This document shows, in pieces, positions 9,821 to 21,074 of a stretch of 64,000 bases of DNA. How positions within the stretch are numbered: the first letter of the stretch is position 1; each line of letters starts with the position of its first letter. The notes below the pieces were generated by a model. That model made no database searches. It saw only the letters and a list, made by a program, of their open reading frames with translations, and was not told where the DNA came from. The stretch comes from Porphyromonas sp. COT-290 OH3588 (GTDB lineage Bacteria; Bacteroidota; Bacteroidia; Bacteroidales; Porphyromonadaceae). Location of the stretch: assembly GCF_000769075.1 (NCBI RefSeq), contig NZ_JRFC01000033.1:1-64000 (forward strand), written 5' to 3'. Made by a program: the position numbers and the translations under genes.

Positions 9821-12800
9821 ATGGCCTCAAACCACAATCAATCGAGAATAAACTTCGCATCGATCAAGAATCCGCTTAGATTCCCGGATTTCCTCGAAGT
9901 ACAGCTGAAGTCTTTCAAAGACTTCTTCCAGCTGGACACTCCTCCCGAACGCAGAAAAAAGGAGGGGCTGTACAAGGTGTTTGCAGAGAATTTCCCTATC
10001 GCAGACACGCGCAACAACTTTGTCCTTGAGTTCCTCGACTACTATGTCGATCCTCCCAAATATACGATCGAGGAGTGTCTGAGCCGAGGTCTTACCTATA
10101 GCGTACCTCTCAAGGCTAAGCTCAAGCTCTACTGTACGGACCCCGATCACGAGGATTTTGCGACGGTTATTCAGGATGTGTTCTTGGGCCCTATCCCCTA
10201 CATGACGGAGTCTGGTACCTTCGTTATCAATGGGGCAGAGCGTGTCGTGGTGTCACAGCTACACCGCTCTCCGGGTGTGTTCTTTGGCACGAGCATGCAC
10301 ACCAACCGTACGCAGCTCTACTCGGCACGTATTATTCCTTTCAAGGGGTCGTGGATAGAGTTTGCTACGGACATCAATAATGCGATGTATGCCTACATCG
10401 ACCGTAAAAAGAAACTTCCAGTAACTACCCTGTTGCGTGCCATTGGCTACGAGAGCGACAAGGAGATCCTAGACCTATTCGGTTTAGCCGAGGAGGTTAA
10501 GGTAACCAAAGCAGGTCTGAAGAAGTACATCGGTCGCCGCTTGGCTGGTCGTGTCAATAAGACTTATATCGACGACCTCAGTGATGAAGATACTGGTGAG
10601 GTGGTTTCTATCGAGCGTACTACGGTACTCATCGATCGTGAAACGGAGCTTACCGAGGAGCATATTGAGCAGATCCTAGAGGCTGGTACTAAGACAATCC
10701 TTCTACACCGTGAGGATAAGGTTACCTCCGACTACTCGCTTATCTTCAACACCCTACAGAAAGACCCCTGTAATAGTGAGCACGATGCGCTCTACTATAT
10801 CTATCGTCAGCTCCGTAACGCCGAGCCTGCCGATGAGTCCAATGCGCGTGAGGTAATCACGAACCTATTTTTCTCCGACAAGCGTTATGACTTAGGAGAT
10901 GTAGGTCGCTATCGCATCAATAAGAAGCTCAATCTCTCTATCGATCCAGAGGTACGTGTGCTGACCAACGAGGATATCGTAGAGATCATCAAATATCTAA
11001 TTGAGCTAGTCAATTCCAAGGCTCAGGTGGACGACATCGACCACCTATCCAACCGTCGTGTGCGCACGGTGGGTGAGCAGCTGTACAATCAGTTCGGCGT
11101 CGGGTTAGCTCGTATGGCACGTACGGTACGTGACCGTATGAACGTACGTGACAACGAAGTCTTCGCTCCCATAGACCTCGTTAATGCCAAGACGCTGTCT
11201 TCTGTGGTCAATTCGTTCTTCGGAACGAACGCCCTATCACAGTTCATGGACCAGACGAACCCGCTAGCGGAGATCACCCACAAGCGTCGTATCTCTGCCC
11301 TTGGCCCCGGTGGTATTAGCCGTGATCGTGCAGGCTTCGAGGTGCGTGACGTACACTATACACACTATGGCCGTCTGTGTCCTATCGAAACGCCAGAAGG
11401 GCCAAATATCGGTCTTATTTCTTCGCTCTGCGTGTATGCTAAGATTAATGAGTTAGGCTTCATCTCTACGCCATACCGTGCGGTAAACAAGGGTGTAGTA
11501 GACTTCACAGATAAGGGGCTCAAGTACTACACAGCCGAGGAGGAAGAAGACAAAACCGTTGCTCAGGGTAATGCCCCAGTAGACGACAACGGGCGCTTCA
11601 AGAATGATCGAGTTAAGGCACGCTTCGAGTCGGACTTCCCTGTGGTAACTCCTGAGGAAGTAGACCTCATGGACGTAGCTCCTACTCAGATCGCCTCTAT
11701 TGCCGCCTCTCTTATCCCATTCCTAGAGCACGATGACGCCAACCGTGCACTCATGGGATCGAACATGATGCGTCAAGCGGTGCCACTGCTCCGCCCAGAG
11801 TCGCCTATCGTAGGTACTGGCATTGAGGCTCAGTTGGTGCATGACTCTCGTACGCAGGTTGTGGCCGAGCGTGCCGGTGAGGTTGTCTTCGTAGATGCCA
11901 ACTGCATCAAGATCAAGTACGACCGCACGGAGCAGGAGGAGTTTGTGAGCTTCGAGGATCCTATCACGACTTACACACTACCTAAATTCCGTAAGACTAA
12001 CCAGAGCACGACCATTGACCTACGCCCAATCTGCCAGAAGGGGCAGCGTGTGGCTGCTGGCGATATCCTCACCGAGGGGTACTCAACTCAGGCTGGTGAG
12101 CTGGCTCTAGGTCGCAACGTCCAGGTGGCTTATATGCCATGGAAGGGTTACAACTACGAGGATGCTATCGTACTTAACGAACGCCTCGTACGTGAAGATT
12201 TCTTCACTTCCGTTCACGTGGACGAGTATCTCCTAGAGGTGCGTGAAACTAAACGTGGACTAGAGGAGCTTACCTCCGATATTCCTAATGTGAGCGATGA
12301 TGCGACACGCAACCTTGACGAGAATGGTATCATTCGTATTGGTGCTCGTGTAGAGCCCGGTGATATTCTTATCGGTAAGATCACGCCAAAGGGGGAGAGC
12401 GATCCTACGCCAGAAGAAAAGCTTCTGCGTGCGATTTTTGGCGACAAGGCTGGCGACGTTAAGGATGCTTCGCTCAAGGCTACCCCATCGCTACGTGGTG
12501 TGGTTGTAGATACGAAGCTCTTCTCCAAGGCAGTGAAGAAAAAGGGTCGTACCGAAACTAAGGAGATCGTGACTAAGCTCGAGGAGAAGTACGACGTACT
12601 GCAAAACGACCTCAAGGCTCTCTTCATCGAGAAGCTACTTGTACTGACAGCTGGCAAGAAGTGTAATAAGGTTAATGACTTCCTTGGTACGGATAAGATT
12701 AAACCCGGCTCCAAGTTTACCAAGGCTGATCTTGAGGCACTTCCATACAATGAAATTCTCTTCACCGACTGGACAGAAGACAAGGAAACGAATGAAATGA

Positions 12801-13630
12801 TTCAGAAGGTGGCAGTCAATTACCTCAAGAAGTCAAAGGAGTACGAGGCAGACCTACGTCGCAAGAAACTCGACGAAACAATTGGGGACGAGCTACCAGC
12901 TGGTATTGTTCAGATGGCTAAGGTATATATCGCTAAGAAGCGCAAGATCCAAGTAGGGGACAAGATGGCTGGTCGCCACGGTAACAAGGGTATTGTGTCC
13001 AAGGTGGTTCGTCAGGAAGATATGCCATTCCTCGAGGACGGTACGCCTGTTGATATCTGTCTTAACCCACTCGGTGTGCCTAGCCGTATGAACCTCGGCC
13101 AGATCTTCGAAGCTGTATTGGCTTGGGCTGGCCGTAAGCTGGACTGCAAGTTCGCTACGCCTATCTTCGATGGGGCTTCTCTTGATGATATGAACGACTG
13201 GACGGACAAGGCAGGTCTTGCTCGTAATGGTAAGACCTATCTATACGACGGTGGTACGGGTGAGCGTTTCGACCAGCCTGCGACAGTAGGGGTAACTTAC
13301 TTCCTCAAGCTCGGGCATATGGTCGATGACAAGATGCACGCCCGCTCGATCGGTCCATATTCGCTCATCACGCAGCAACCTCTCGGAGGTAAGGCTCAGT
13401 TTGGGGGACAGCGTTTCGGGGAGATGGAAGTGTGGGCACTAGAGGCTTTCGGTGCTTCTCACATTCTGCAAGAAATCCTAACGATCAAGTCCGACGACGT
13501 GCAGGGTCGTAGCAAGGCATACGAAGCAATCGTTAAGGGCGATCCTATGCCAACGCCCGGTATCCCAGAGTCGCTCAACGTATTGCTCCACGAGCTTAAG
13601 GGGCTAGGTCTGAGCTTTACGCTAGACTAA
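9821..13630 (+). CDS. rpoB: RNA polymerase beta subunit
   Basis: A 1269-residue beta subunit forming half of the RNA polymerase active-site cleft. Conserved rifampicin-pocket sequence is present ([25 protein letters not shown] region, about residues 465-490), as are GRHGNKG and the C-terminal [25 protein letters not shown] start it at 9821 ([12 protein letters not shown]), because the in-frame ATG at 9746 lies within the hairpin and gives a non-conserved extension. Confidence 0.97.
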   Translation: MASNHNQSRINFASIKNPLRFPDFLEVQLKSFKDFFQLDTPPERRKKEGLYKVFAENFPIADTRNNFVLEFLDYYVDPPKYTIEECLSRGLTYSVPLKAKLKLYCTDPDHEDFATVIQDVFLGPIPYMTESGTFVINGAERVVVSQLHRSPGVFFGTSMHTNRTQLYSARIIPFKGSWIEFATDINNAMYAYIDRKKKLPVTTLLRAIGYESDKEILDLFGLAEEVKVTKAGLKKYIGRRLAGRVNKTYIDDLSDEDTGEVVSIERTTVLIDRETELTEEHIEQILEAGTKTILLHREDKVTSDYSLIFNTLQKDPCNSEHDALYYIYRQLRNAEPADESNAREVITNLFFSDKRYDLGDVGRYRINKKLNLSIDPEVRVLTNEDIVEIIKYLIELVNSKAQVDDIDHLSNRRVRTVGEQLYNQFGVGLARMARTVRDRMNVRDNEVFAPIDLVNAKTLSSVVNSFFGTNALSQFMDQTNPLAEITHKRRISALGPGGISRDRAGFEVRDVHYTHYGRLCPIETPEGPNIGLISSLCVYAKINELGFISTPYRAVNKGVVDFTDKGLKYYTAEEEEDKTVAQGNAPVDDNGRFKNDRVKARFESDFPVVTPEEVDLMDVAPTQIASIAASLIPFLEHDDANRALMGSNMMRQAVPLLRPESPIVGTGIEAQLVHDSRTQVVAERAGEVVFVDANCIKIKYDRTEQEEFVSFEDPITTYTLPKFRKTNQSTTIDLRPICQKGQRVAAGDILTEGYSTQAGELALGRNVQVAYMPWKGYNYEDAIVLNERLVREDFFTSVHVDEYLLEVRETKRGLEELTSDIPNVSDDATRNLDENGIIRIGARVEPGDILIGKITPKGESDPTPEEKLLRAIFGDKAGDVKDASLKATPSLRGVVVDTKLFSKAVKKKGRTETKEIVTKLEEKYDVLQNDLKALFIEKLLVLTAGKKCNKVNDFLGTDKIKPGSKFTKADLEALPYNEILFTDWTEDKETNEMIQKVAVNYLKKSKEYEADLRRKKLDETIGDELPAGIVQMAKVYIAKKRKIQVGDKMAGRHGNKGIVSKVVRQEDMPFLEDGTPVDICLNPLGVPSRMNLGQIFEAVLAWAGRKLDCKFATPIFDGASLDDMNDWTDKAGLARNGKTYLYDGGTGERFDQPATVGVTYFLKLGHMVDDKMHARSIGPYSLITQQPLGGKAQFGGQRFGEMEVWALEAFGASHILQEILTIKSDDVQGRSKAYEAIVKGDPMPTPGIPESLNVLLHELKGLGLSFTLD

Positions 13631-13642
13631 TCATCTCCACAG

Positions 13643-13677
13643 CCCTCTCCCGCTTGGCCTAGTCGGGTAGGAGAGGG
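13643..13677 (+). other. Hairpin between rpoB and rpoC
   Basis: CCCTCTCC (13643-13650) pairs with GGAGAGGG (13670-13677), with CCCG/CGGG possible inside. No T-tract follows, so transcription most likely reads through to rpoC. An mRNA-processing or stability element is the simplest reading. Confidence 0.5.
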
Positions 13678-13715
13678 ATTACTCGGATTAACAAGAATAT
13701 ATCTTTTGATAGAAT

Positions 13716-16700
13716 ATGGCTTTCAAGAAAGACAATAAAATAAAGAATAACTTCTCGAAGATCACCATTTCCTTAGCTTCGCCCGAGGAAATTCTAGAGA
13801 ACTCTAGTGGGGAAGTTCTCAAGCCCGAGACGATCAACTACCGTACCTACAAGCCTGAGCGTGACGGCCTTTTCTGTGAACGCACTTTCGGTCCCGTCAA
13901 GGACTTCGAGTGTCACTGCGGCAAGTACAAGCGCATTCGCTATCGTGGTATCGTGTGTGACCGTTGTGGTGTAGAGGTGACGGAGAAGAAGGTACGCCGT
14001 GAGCGTATGGGGCACATCAAGTTAGAGGTACCCGTAGCACACGTTTGGTACTTCCGTTCGCTCCCCAATAAGATGGGTTACCTCCTCGGCATCTCTGCCA
14101 AGAAACTTGAGGCAATCATCTATTATGAACGTTATGTCGTGATACAGCATGGCGTGTTGCCCGAGGAGGCGGTGGAGCATCTTGCGGTACTGACCGAGGA
14201 GGAATACCTCGAGCTACAGGATCGTGTTGATGCAGAGCACCCCGGCAACTATGACTTAGAGGATAGTGATCCTACCAAGTTTATCTGTAAGACTGGTGCA
14301 GAGGCAATCCACGATTTGCTCTGTCGTCTAGACCTAGACGCACTTTCGTACGAGCTTCGTCACAAGGCTAATACAGACACTTCGCAGCAGCGTAAGAACG
14401 AAGCACTCAAGCGCCTACAGGTCGTAGAGAGCTTCCGCCAGAGCAAGAATGTGAACCGCCCCGAGTGGATGATCATGAAGGTTCTTCCCGTAATCCCACC
14501 CGATCTGCGTCCTCTAGTGCCTCTGGACGGCGGTCGTTTCGCTACGTCTGACCTCAATGACCTTTATCGTCGTGTGATCATTCGTAACAATCGCCTTAAG
14601 CGCATGATTGAGATCAAGGCCCCTGAGGTAATCTTGCGCAACGAAAAGCGTATGTTACAGGAAGCTGTAGACTCGCTCTTCGACAACTCTCGTAAGTCCA
14701 GCGCCGTTCGCTCGGATAATAACCGCCCTCTCAAATCGCTCTCCGATAGCCTCAAGGGTAAGCAGGGACGTTTCCGTCAGAACCTGCTCGGTAAGCGTGT
14801 AGACTACTCGGCTCGTTCGGTTATCGTCGTGGGTCCAGAGCTCAAGATGCACGAGTGCGGTATTCCTAAGTATATGGCAGCCGAGCTCTACAAGCCATTC
14901 ATCATTCGTAAGCTCCTTGAGCGTGGTGTGGTGAAGACGGTCAAGAGTGCTAAGAAAATTGTAGACCGCAAGGAGCCCGTGGTATGGGATATCCTAGAGT
15001 ATGTGATGAAGGGGCACCCTGTACTGCTCAACCGTGCTCCGACGCTACACCGCTTGGGGATCCAAGCCTTCCAGCCCAAGATGATCGAAGGTAAGGCTAT
15101 TCAGCTACACCCACTATCTTGTACGGCTTTCAACGCCGACTTCGATGGTGACCAGATGGCGGTACACTTGCCTCTTGGCAACGAGGCAATCCTCGAAGCT
15201 CAGATGCTGATGCTTGCTTCGCACAACATTCTTAACCCTGCCAACGGTGCGCCTATTACAGTTCCTTCGCAGGACATGGTACTCGGTTTGTACTACATCA
15301 CGAAGCTCCGTCCCGGAGCTAAGGGCGAGGGCTTCACGTTCTACGGCCCTGAGGAGGCTACAATTGCCTATAATGAAGGCAAACTAGATATCCATGCCCC
15401 CGTCAAGGTGTATGTCGATGACGTAGTAGATGGCGAGATCAAGCGTACGCTCGTGACGACTTCTGTAGGTCGTCTGATGGTTAATGAGTTCGTGCCCAAG
15501 GAAGTTGGTTATGTAAACGAAACACTGGGTAAGAAGGCTCTGCGCGACATCATCGGTAAGGTGATTAAAGTCTGCGGTGTGGCCAAGACTGCTCAGTTCC
15601 TAGATGATATTAAGAATCTTGGTTACTACATGGCGTTCAAGGGAGGTCTGTCGTTTAACCTTGGCGACGTGATTATCCCAGAGGAGAAGAATAAGCTCAT
15701 TCAGGAAGGTTACGAAGAGGTTGAGAGCGTAATGGCCAACTATAGCATGGGGGTTATCACCAACAACGAACGCTACAACCAGATCATTGACACTTGGACG
15801 CACATCAATAGCCGTTTGTCGGATATTCTGATCAAGCAGCTCAGCGAAGACAATCAGGGCTTCAACTCTGTCTTCATGATGATGGACTCTGGTGCTCGTG
15901 GTAGTAAGGAGCAGATCCGTCAGCTCTCTGGTATCCGTGGTCTGATGGCTAAGCCACAGAAGAGCGGAGCCGAGGGTGGACAGATCATTGAGAACCCGAT
16001 CCTCTCCAACTTCAAGGAGGGTCTATCGGTGCTTGAGTACTTCATCTCTACCCACGGTGCTCGTAAGGGGCTTGCCGACACCGCCCTCAAGACCGCGGAC
16101 GCTGGTTACCTCACACGCCGTCTGGTAGACGTTTCTCAGGACGTGATCATCAACGAAGAGGATTGTGGTACGCTTCGTGGTCTGGTAGCTACAGAGCTCA
16201 AGAAGAACGAAGAGGTAATTGCCTCTCTATACGAACGTATCCTTGGACGTGTGTCTGTTCACGACATTATTCACCCAACTACGGGCGAGATCATCGTGCG
16301 TGCTGGCGAGGAGATCCGTGAAGAAGCAGCCGAGCAGATTGAGGCTTCGCCAATCGAACAGGTAGAGATCCGCTCGGTACTTACCTGCGAATCCAAGAAG
16401 GGAGTCTGCGCCAAGTGCTATGGCCGCAACCTTGCTACCAACAATATGGTACAGCGTGGCGAAGTGGTCGGCGTAATCGCAGCTCAATCTATTGGAGAGC
16501 CCGGTACACAGCTGACGCTCCGTACCTTCCACGTAGGGGGGATCGCCTCCAACGTGGCTACGGAGAACAGCCTAATGGCTAAGTTCGATGGTATTCTCAG
16601 CTTCGAAGAGCTGCGTGCCGTAGAGGTTGAGGCAACAGATACGGACAAGGCGCACAAGGTGGTTATCAGCCGTATGGCGGAGCTTCGTATTATCGACCCA

Positions 16701-18011
16701 AATACCAAGATTGCTCTTTTCACTGGTAGCGTACCTTATGGTGCTAAGCTATTCTTCAATGACGGAGATAAGGTGAATAAGGGCGACGTGCTCTTCCAGT
16801 TCGACCCCTTCAACGCTGTGATCGTATCCGAAGTAGCTGGTAAGGTAGCTTTTGAGAACGTGATCGAGGGTGTAACCTACCGTGTGGAAGCTGACGAAAC
16901 GACGGCCCTACGTGAGAAAATTATCATCGAGTCCAAAGACCGTAGCCTAGCTCCCGGTATTCAAATCCAAGACAAGGCTGGTAACCCAATCAAGAGCTAT
17001 AACCTCCCTCTCGGAGCCCACGTGGTGAAGGAAGAAGGCGAAGCTGTGAACATTGGTGAGGTACTTGTTAAGATCCCACGCTCGGTAAGCAAGGCTGGTG
17101 ACATCACGGGTGGTCTACCACGTGTAACGGAGCTCTTCGAGGCTCGTAACCCATCTAACCCTGCGGTGGTAGCTGAGGTCGATGGTGAGGTGATCTTCGG
17201 TAAACTCAAGCGTGGTAATCGTGAGATCTCCATAAAGCCAAAGATTGGCGAGGTAAAGAAGTATCTTGTACCAATGAGTAAGCAGCTCCTTGTGCAGGAG
17301 GGCGACTTCGTTCGCTCGGGTACGCCTCTCTCCGATGGTGCTATTACGCCTACCGATATCCTCGAGATTAAGGGCCCTACAGCCGTTCAGGAGTATATTG
17401 TCAATGAAGTACAAGACGTATATCGCCTGCAGGGTGTGAAGATCAATGACAAGCACTTCGAGGTAATCGTTCGCCAGATGATGCGTAAGGTAGAGATTGT
17501 TGATCCGGGAGAAACACTCTTCTTAGAGCAGCAGGTCGTAGACAAGCTCGAGGTTATGGAAGAGAACGACCGCATCTGGGGCAAGAAGGTGGTAGTAGAT
17601 GCTGGCGACAGCGAATCGCTCAAGCCCGGACAGATCGTAACGCTTCGTCGCCTGCGTGATGAGAATAGCCAACTCAAGCGTCGTGACCTACGCCTCGTGC
17701 AGGTGCGTGATGCTAAGCCTGCAACGGCTAAGCAGATCCTGCAGGGTATTACCCGTGCGGCACTGCAGACGAAGAGTTTCATGAGTGCGGCTTCGTTCCA
17801 AGAAACGACTAAGGTGCTCAACGATGCAGCGATCAACGGTAAGGTAGATACGCTAGAGGGTCTAAAGGAAAACGTGATTTGCGGTCACCTTATTCCCGCT
17901 GGTACTGGTATGCGCGAGTACAAGAAGCTCGTCGTGATGACCAAGGCCGAGCATGACTTGGCTACAGCCGAGCTCGAAGCTATCGAAGATATGTCCGCTC
18001 CAGCGAAATAA
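13716..18011 (+). CDS. rpoC: RNA polymerase beta' subunit
   Basis: A 1431-residue beta' subunit carrying the catalytic Mg-binding loop [12 protein letters not shown] (about residues 470-481). The N-terminal zinc site is CHCGKYK...CDRCG (about 66-88), and the second zinc cluster is [16 protein letters not shown] (about 893-908). The trigger loop/bridge region ([16 protein letters not shown]) is intact. It closes the operon and is followed by a strong terminator. Confidence 0.97.
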   Translation: MAFKKDNKIKNNFSKITISLASPEEILENSSGEVLKPETINYRTYKPERDGLFCERTFGPVKDFECHCGKYKRIRYRGIVCDRCGVEVTEKKVRRERMGHIKLEVPVAHVWYFRSLPNKMGYLLGISAKKLEAIIYYERYVVIQHGVLPEEAVEHLAVLTEEEYLELQDRVDAEHPGNYDLEDSDPTKFICKTGAEAIHDLLCRLDLDALSYELRHKANTDTSQQRKNEALKRLQVVESFRQSKNVNRPEWMIMKVLPVIPPDLRPLVPLDGGRFATSDLNDLYRRVIIRNNRLKRMIEIKAPEVILRNEKRMLQEAVDSLFDNSRKSSAVRSDNNRPLKSLSDSLKGKQGRFRQNLLGKRVDYSARSVIVVGPELKMHECGIPKYMAAELYKPFIIRKLLERGVVKTVKSAKKIVDRKEPVVWDILEYVMKGHPVLLNRAPTLHRLGIQAFQPKMIEGKAIQLHPLSCTAFNADFDGDQMAVHLPLGNEAILEAQMLMLASHNILNPANGAPITVPSQDMVLGLYYITKLRPGAKGEGFTFYGPEEATIAYNEGKLDIHAPVKVYVDDVVDGEIKRTLVTTSVGRLMVNEFVPKEVGYVNETLGKKALRDIIGKVIKVCGVAKTAQFLDDIKNLGYYMAFKGGLSFNLGDVIIPEEKNKLIQEGYEEVESVMANYSMGVITNNERYNQIIDTWTHINSRLSDILIKQLSEDNQGFNSVFMMMDSGARGSKEQIRQLSGIRGLMAKPQKSGAEGGQIIENPILSNFKEGLSVLEYFISTHGARKGLADTALKTADAGYLTRRLVDVSQDVIINEEDCGTLRGLVATELKKNEEVIASLYERILGRVSVHDIIHPTTGEIIVRAGEEIREEAAEQIEASPIEQVEIRSVLTCESKKGVCAKCYGRNLATNNMVQRGEVVGVIAAQSIGEPGTQLTLRTFHVGGIASNVATENSLMAKFDGILSFEELRAVEVEATDTDKAHKVVISRMAELRIIDPNTKIALFTGSVPYGAKLFFNDGDKVNKGDVLFQFDPFNAVIVSEVAGKVAFENVIEGVTYRVEADETTALREKIIIESKDRSLAPGIQIQDKAGNPIKSYNLPLGAHVVKEEGEAVNIGEVLVKIPRSVSKAGDITGGLPRVTELFEARNPSNPAVVAEVDGEVIFGKLKRGNREISIKPKIGEVKKYLVPMSKQLLVQEGDFVRSGTPLSDGAITPTDILEIKGPTAVQEYIVNEVQDVYRLQGVKINDKHFEVIVRQMMRKVEIVDPGETLFLEQQVVDKLEVMEENDRIWGKKVVVDAGDSESLKPGQIVTLRRLRDENSQLKRRDLRLVQVRDAKPATAKQILQGITRAALQTKSFMSAASFQETTKVLNDAAINGKVDTLEGLKENVICGHLIPAGTGMREYKKLVVMTKAEHDLATAELEAIEDMSAPAK

Positions 18012-18039
18012 ACATCGCTTAGATTAAATTTAATATAGT

Positions 18040-18078
18040 AAGGGGTTGCACCACTGTGGTGCAACCCCTTGTTTTTGT
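18040..18078. terminator. Terminator of rpoC
   Basis: A 14-bp perfect stem, AAGGGGTTGCACCA (18040-18053) with TGGTGCAACCCCTT (18057-18070), is followed by GTTTTTGTTTT. It lies between convergent rpoC and the HXXEE gene. Confidence 0.9.
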
Positions 18079-18095
18079 TTTATGACCAATTGCCT

Positions 18096-18635
18096 TCAAT
18101 AGTTCTTGGACAGTTTTTCCCATTTATTAAACTTGGACATCAAGAGCCAAGACGAGAGAACGGAGAGTTGCATCACTATAATTCCCAAAATAGACCATAG
18201 TAGTAGGCTCTCTGGGCTTAGCGCAGAGTGCTCCGTAAACCTAAAACCAGCATAAATGCAGTAGGGTATAGTTAGGATAGTTGTAGCAATCACGGGGAGG
18301 TATCTACGATAGATAGCCCACTGTGCAAGGTGTACCACAAGATGAGCAGTGTGACCGACCAAAGCTATCCACCACCATTGATAGGCTTCTAGCCAGATAC
18401 CAGCAAAAGTAGCAGTGCTGATTAGTACGAAATTATGTGCGGTGCCTACAGCAAACGAGGATGTAGAGAGGTCGAATATATGATGCTGCTCCATGAATGT
18501 GGCGATCTTCGGGAATCGCCGTTTTAGCTGAATTCTATTTTTCGTTAGCCAACCCTTAAACATGATAATCTCTTCGTATTCATGAATCATGAAGGCGACT
18601 GGCAGAAGCATCATGAGTAACTCCAAATCTTTCAT
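18096..18635 (-). CDS. HXXEE-family membrane protein
   Basis: A 179-residue integral membrane protein of unknown function. The motif HEYEE (residues about 18-22, in AFMIHEYEEIIMF) matches the HXXEE signature that names the family, and further His residues (VGHTAHLVVHLAQW, about 92-105) fall in membrane segments. I count about five hydrophobic helices. It lies 39 bases downstream of the HD-hydrolase gene on the same strand, so the two form a likely operon. No function is established for the family, and a metal-dependent membrane enzyme is only a guess. Confidence 0.75.
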   Translation of the reverse strand: MKDLELLMMLLPVAFMIHEYEEIIMFKGWLTKNRIQLKRRFPKIATFMEQHHIFDLSTSSFAVGTAHNFVLISTATFAGIWLEAYQWWWIALVGHTAHLVVHLAQWAIYRRYLPVIATTILTIPYCIYAGFRFTEHSALSPESLLLWSILGIIVMQLSVLSSWLLMSKFNKWEKLSKNY

Positions 18636-18674
18636 AAAAACTTGTTGAGATTAACCACTCTCTTGTAGTTATGG

Positions 18675-19148
18675 TTAGTGTGCTGCACTGTTGAGTAGAT
18701 AGTCGTACTCTCGTTGGTAACGCTCTATGCGTGCAAGATCTTGTGGGGTAGGGAGTGGTAGGCGAGATAGGTCCATATTGTGGCGAAGGTCATTGAGCTT
18801 GACGGCTCGTGCTAGAGGGTTGGCTCCTATATTTTTGATATAGGTTGTCCTATCGGGGGCTTTGCGATGATTTAGGAGATTAAGGGCTGTATCTAGCAGA
18901 TGTCTATCTTCGTGCGATAGCTTGCTCTTGGCTTCTTTTTCGAGTAACTCAAGTATCTCTTCGACGGTATGTGGAGTATCTTCGCTCGCATCATGTAGAT
19001 AGCCACATACTTGCTCCTGCCAGCTATGCCCCATAGAGGCAACTGTACTAAGATGTCCTTCGAAATAATCTACCCCGGCTTTGTCAATTTGCCCCTTATG
19101 TAGTTGGCGAGCCAATGCTCTTGCCGAAGCAATCCAAGAGTTGTTCAT
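18675..19148 (-). CDS. Small HD-domain hydrolase (SpoT/MESH1-like)
   Basis: A 157-residue soluble protein with the pattern of stand-alone (p)ppGpp hydrolases and related HD_4 proteins: HKGQIDKAG near residue 17, the metal motif YLHDASEDT (about 51-59), and VKLNDLRHNM (about 114-123), which matches the late KLxDxxxN motif. A second His normally found as HP is present as GHLS. No synthetase, TGS or ACT domain exists, so it would at most degrade alarmones or act on another phosphorylated nucleotide. It heads a two-gene unit with the HXXEE membrane protein. Its substrate is unproven. Confidence 0.7.
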   Translation of the reverse strand: MNNSWIASARALARQLHKGQIDKAGVDYFEGHLSTVASMGHSWQEQVCGYLHDASEDTPHTVEEILELLEKEAKSKLSHEDRHLLDTALNLLNHRKAPDRTTYIKNIGANPLARAVKLNDLRHNMDLSRLPLPTPQDLARIERYQREYDYLLNSAAH

Positions 19149-19279
19149 TTGTGTGATCTAATTAATTTGTAATATAGTAATGCCACACAAATCTACAAAA
19201 AAATAGATGTGGATTGTCTGATTAACAGGTTAATACGATGTTATTAAATCTATTGAGATTTTTGTGAAGTTAACTCTAT

Positions 19280-19322
19280 AACCTCTCCAATTCTTTCCAA
19301 TCCTCAAGGAATTGGAGAGGTT
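19280..19322. other. Isolated 14-bp stem-loop
   Basis: ACCTCTCCAATTC-type arms at 19280-19293 and 19309-19322 are perfectly complementary, with a 15-base loop. It lies 130 bases upstream of the HD gene start, in the divergent gap, and no T-tract follows. It may be a regulatory structure or a remnant; nothing else is recognised in 19149-19423. Confidence 0.5.
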
Positions 19323-19423
19323 GTAGAGGGGAAAAGCGCTTGCGAGAGGACTGATGCGATGGTTGTGAGAGGGGAAAGGGTGTTGGCAAATTTTAACAGA
19401 TGAGCGGGTGGCGTTTATACTTT

Positions 19424-19838
19424 TGAGTCGTTTCTGGATTGGCGTAGGGGAGATAACCTTTGGTCGGGCGAAAAGTGTAAGATCGCATATTTACCCCCTA
19501 GCAGGCTCTACACGGCGTCCGACCTCGTTTGGGCCAGTTACCCTTAGTTAAAGGAAAATATGCGCTTAAACACAGTGTTTCTAATTATTTGTTTTTGAGT
19601 GTTGTATGTTTTGTTTTGCTGTGGGTTTATGTGTGTGGGTCACATTTATCGAGAGTTCTTCCCATCAATCTCTTGGGATTAGTCCACCAATCCCAAGAGA
19701 AGTGTCCATCAATCGGAACAAGTCTTCCCATTAACTTTTCTCAGACTCTCTACTCTTCTTTAGAAACCTTATGCATTTCCTCGAAATTCTTTAGTAAGTC
19801 TTTAACACTCCTTGACTAAAAAGAATACAAATGATCGC
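19424..19838 (+). repeat. Intergenic MITE-like element, copy B
   Basis: The leader block at 19481-19534 reads ATATTTACCCCCTAGCAGG and ends CTCGTTTGGGC. The unit array is at 19657-19678, 19679-19700, 19701-19720 and 19721-19742; the third unit is 20 bp and the others 22 bp. The tail, with CTTTAACACTCCTTGACTAA, runs to about 19838. In this copy the first and second units face each other (CCCATCAATC.TTGGGATTAGTCCACCAATCCCAA), making a local palindrome. It is in the divergent gap between the HD hydrolase and rpmB. Confidence 0.85.
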
Positions 19839-20239
19839 CAAAATCAAATCAGTTTTGCGCAGAAGTACTTTGTGTCGAGGGTTCTTGCTTAGACATAGCA
19901 ATGGTATATGATAGCTGGCTCTTGGCTTGGAGTGCTTGTCGGTAGTGTGATGATTGGCGGGCTCTATGGGCTATCCGGCTTGGGCGTAAAGTGTGCTAGG
20001 TTTGTTTGGTTTGCCTCTGGGGTATGTTCTTCCTAGCATGTGGAGTAGAGCAATGTGTAGTGCCGAGGAGGCTCAAGTGGCTCACGATCGTCGAGTGTTA
20101 AGGTGTTGAAAATGAAATAAGGCTTGCATATTTTGCGGAAAAGTAGTTACTTTGCATGCTGATTGTGCGAGACTCAATGATGCTACGAGTGGCCGATCAA
20201 CTCATATCATATTGATTAATAATTAACAATAGAATAGAA

Positions 20240-20479
20240 ATGTCTAAGATTTGTCAGATTACAGGTAAGAAGGCAATGGTCGGCAACAACGTTTCGCACT
20301 CTAAAAGACGCACGAAGCGTACGTTCGACGTAAACCTGTTTACGAAGAAGTTCTACTGGCCAGAGAATGACTGCTGGGTAATCCTCAAAGTATCTGCAGC
20401 AGGTCTGCGTCTTATCAACAAGATCGGTGTTGATGCCGCCATCAAGCGCTCAGCCGAGAAGGGTTATCTAAACGCATAA
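20240..20479 (+). CDS. rpmB: Ribosomal protein L28
   Basis: A 79-residue L28 of the 50S subunit. It starts [20 protein letters not shown], the family signature, and continues with KRTFDVNL. It leads the rpmB-rpmG-DUF4295 operon. A plausible promoter, TTACTTTG at 20147-20154, lies about 85 bases upstream. The stretch 19839-20120 before it holds no gene I can support. Confidence 0.96.
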   Translation: MSKICQITGKKAMVGNNVSHSKRRTKRTFDVNLFTKKFYWPENDCWVILKVSAAGLRLINKIGVDAAIKRSAEKGYLNA

Positions 20480-20495
20480 AACAAGAGTAACGACA

Positions 20496-20684
20496 ATGGC
20501 AAAGAAAGCAAAAGGCAATAGAGTGCAAGTGATTCTGGAGTGTACAGAGCACAAGGAAAGCGGTATGCCCGGGACTTCTCGTTATATCACGACGAAGAAT
20601 CGTAAGAACACGACTGAGCGTCTGGAGTTGAAGAAATACAACCCAATCCTCAAGCGTATGACTGTTCACAAAGAAATTAAATAA
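20496..20684 (+). CDS. rpmG: Ribosomal protein L33
   Basis: A 62-residue L33 of the large subunit. Motifs [13 protein letters not shown] and LELKKYNP are typical. It lacks the paired CxxC zinc motifs found in some L33 copies, so it is the zinc-independent form. It lies 16 bases after rpmB. Confidence 0.95.
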   Translation: MAKKAKGNRVQVILECTEHKESGMPGTSRYITTKNRKNTTERLELKKYNPILKRMTVHKEIK

Positions 20685-20699
20685 TAGGAGACTAGTACA

Positions 20700-20849
20700 A
20701 TGGCAAAGAAAGCGGTTGCATCGTTTAAGAAAGCGGATGGTCGTACCTATAGCAAGGTGATCAAGATGGTTAAGTCCCCTAAGACTGGGGCCTATACCTT
20801 CCAAGAAGAAATGGTTCCCAACGAAGCTGTTAAGGAATATTTCTCCTAA
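20700..20849 (+). CDS. DUF4295 small basic protein
   Basis: A 49-residue Lys-rich protein (MAKKAVASFKKADGRTYSKV at the start, ending NEAVKEYFS). It matches the Bacteroidetes DUF4295 family, which almost always follows rpmG. Its basic composition and constant ribosomal-protein neighbours suggest a ribosome-associated role, but none is established here. It starts 15 bases after the rpmG stop. Confidence 0.85.
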   Translation: MAKKAVASFKKADGRTYSKVIKMVKSPKTGAYTFQEEMVPNEAVKEYFS

Positions 20850-20899
20850 TAGTAGCAAGATATTTGGGATACATCGGTAGTATCCCAGATCAACAAGAT

Positions 20900-20940
20900 A
20901 AGGGTGTCGACCTCGAGAGAGCGTCCGATACCCTTGTTTT
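20900..20940 (+). terminator. Terminator of the rpmB operon
   Basis: AAGGGTGTCG (20900-20909) pairs with CGATACCCTT (20926-20935) using one G-T wobble, and is followed by GTTTT. Confidence 0.75.
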
Positions 20941-21074
20941 ATCCCGATGATGTGCCTTATTGGTATGGGGTCGGGCGTCTTTTGGAGCGTCGATATTATA
21001 CGCCTTTGGCGTGCATTACTGACGAAGGTCGTATATTTTATTTTGATGTTTAGCCCCATAGAGCCAAGGCGAGT

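Noticed and set aside
19657-19742. CRISPR-like array in the 22-bp repeats
   Set aside because: Units are contiguous, with no unique spacers of 25-40 bases, and unit sequences are only partly conserved. No cas genes are present.
19529-19819. 96-codon forward reading frame in the rpmB upstream gap
   Set aside because: It lies wholly inside repeat copy B; the unit array and tail explain the sequence, and the frame is not open in the other copies.
19908-20036. 42-codon hydrophobic mini-gene starting MIAGSWLG
   Set aside because: It could be a membrane peptide, but there is no promoter, ribosome-context or homology support, and Gly/Leu-rich chance frames are common.
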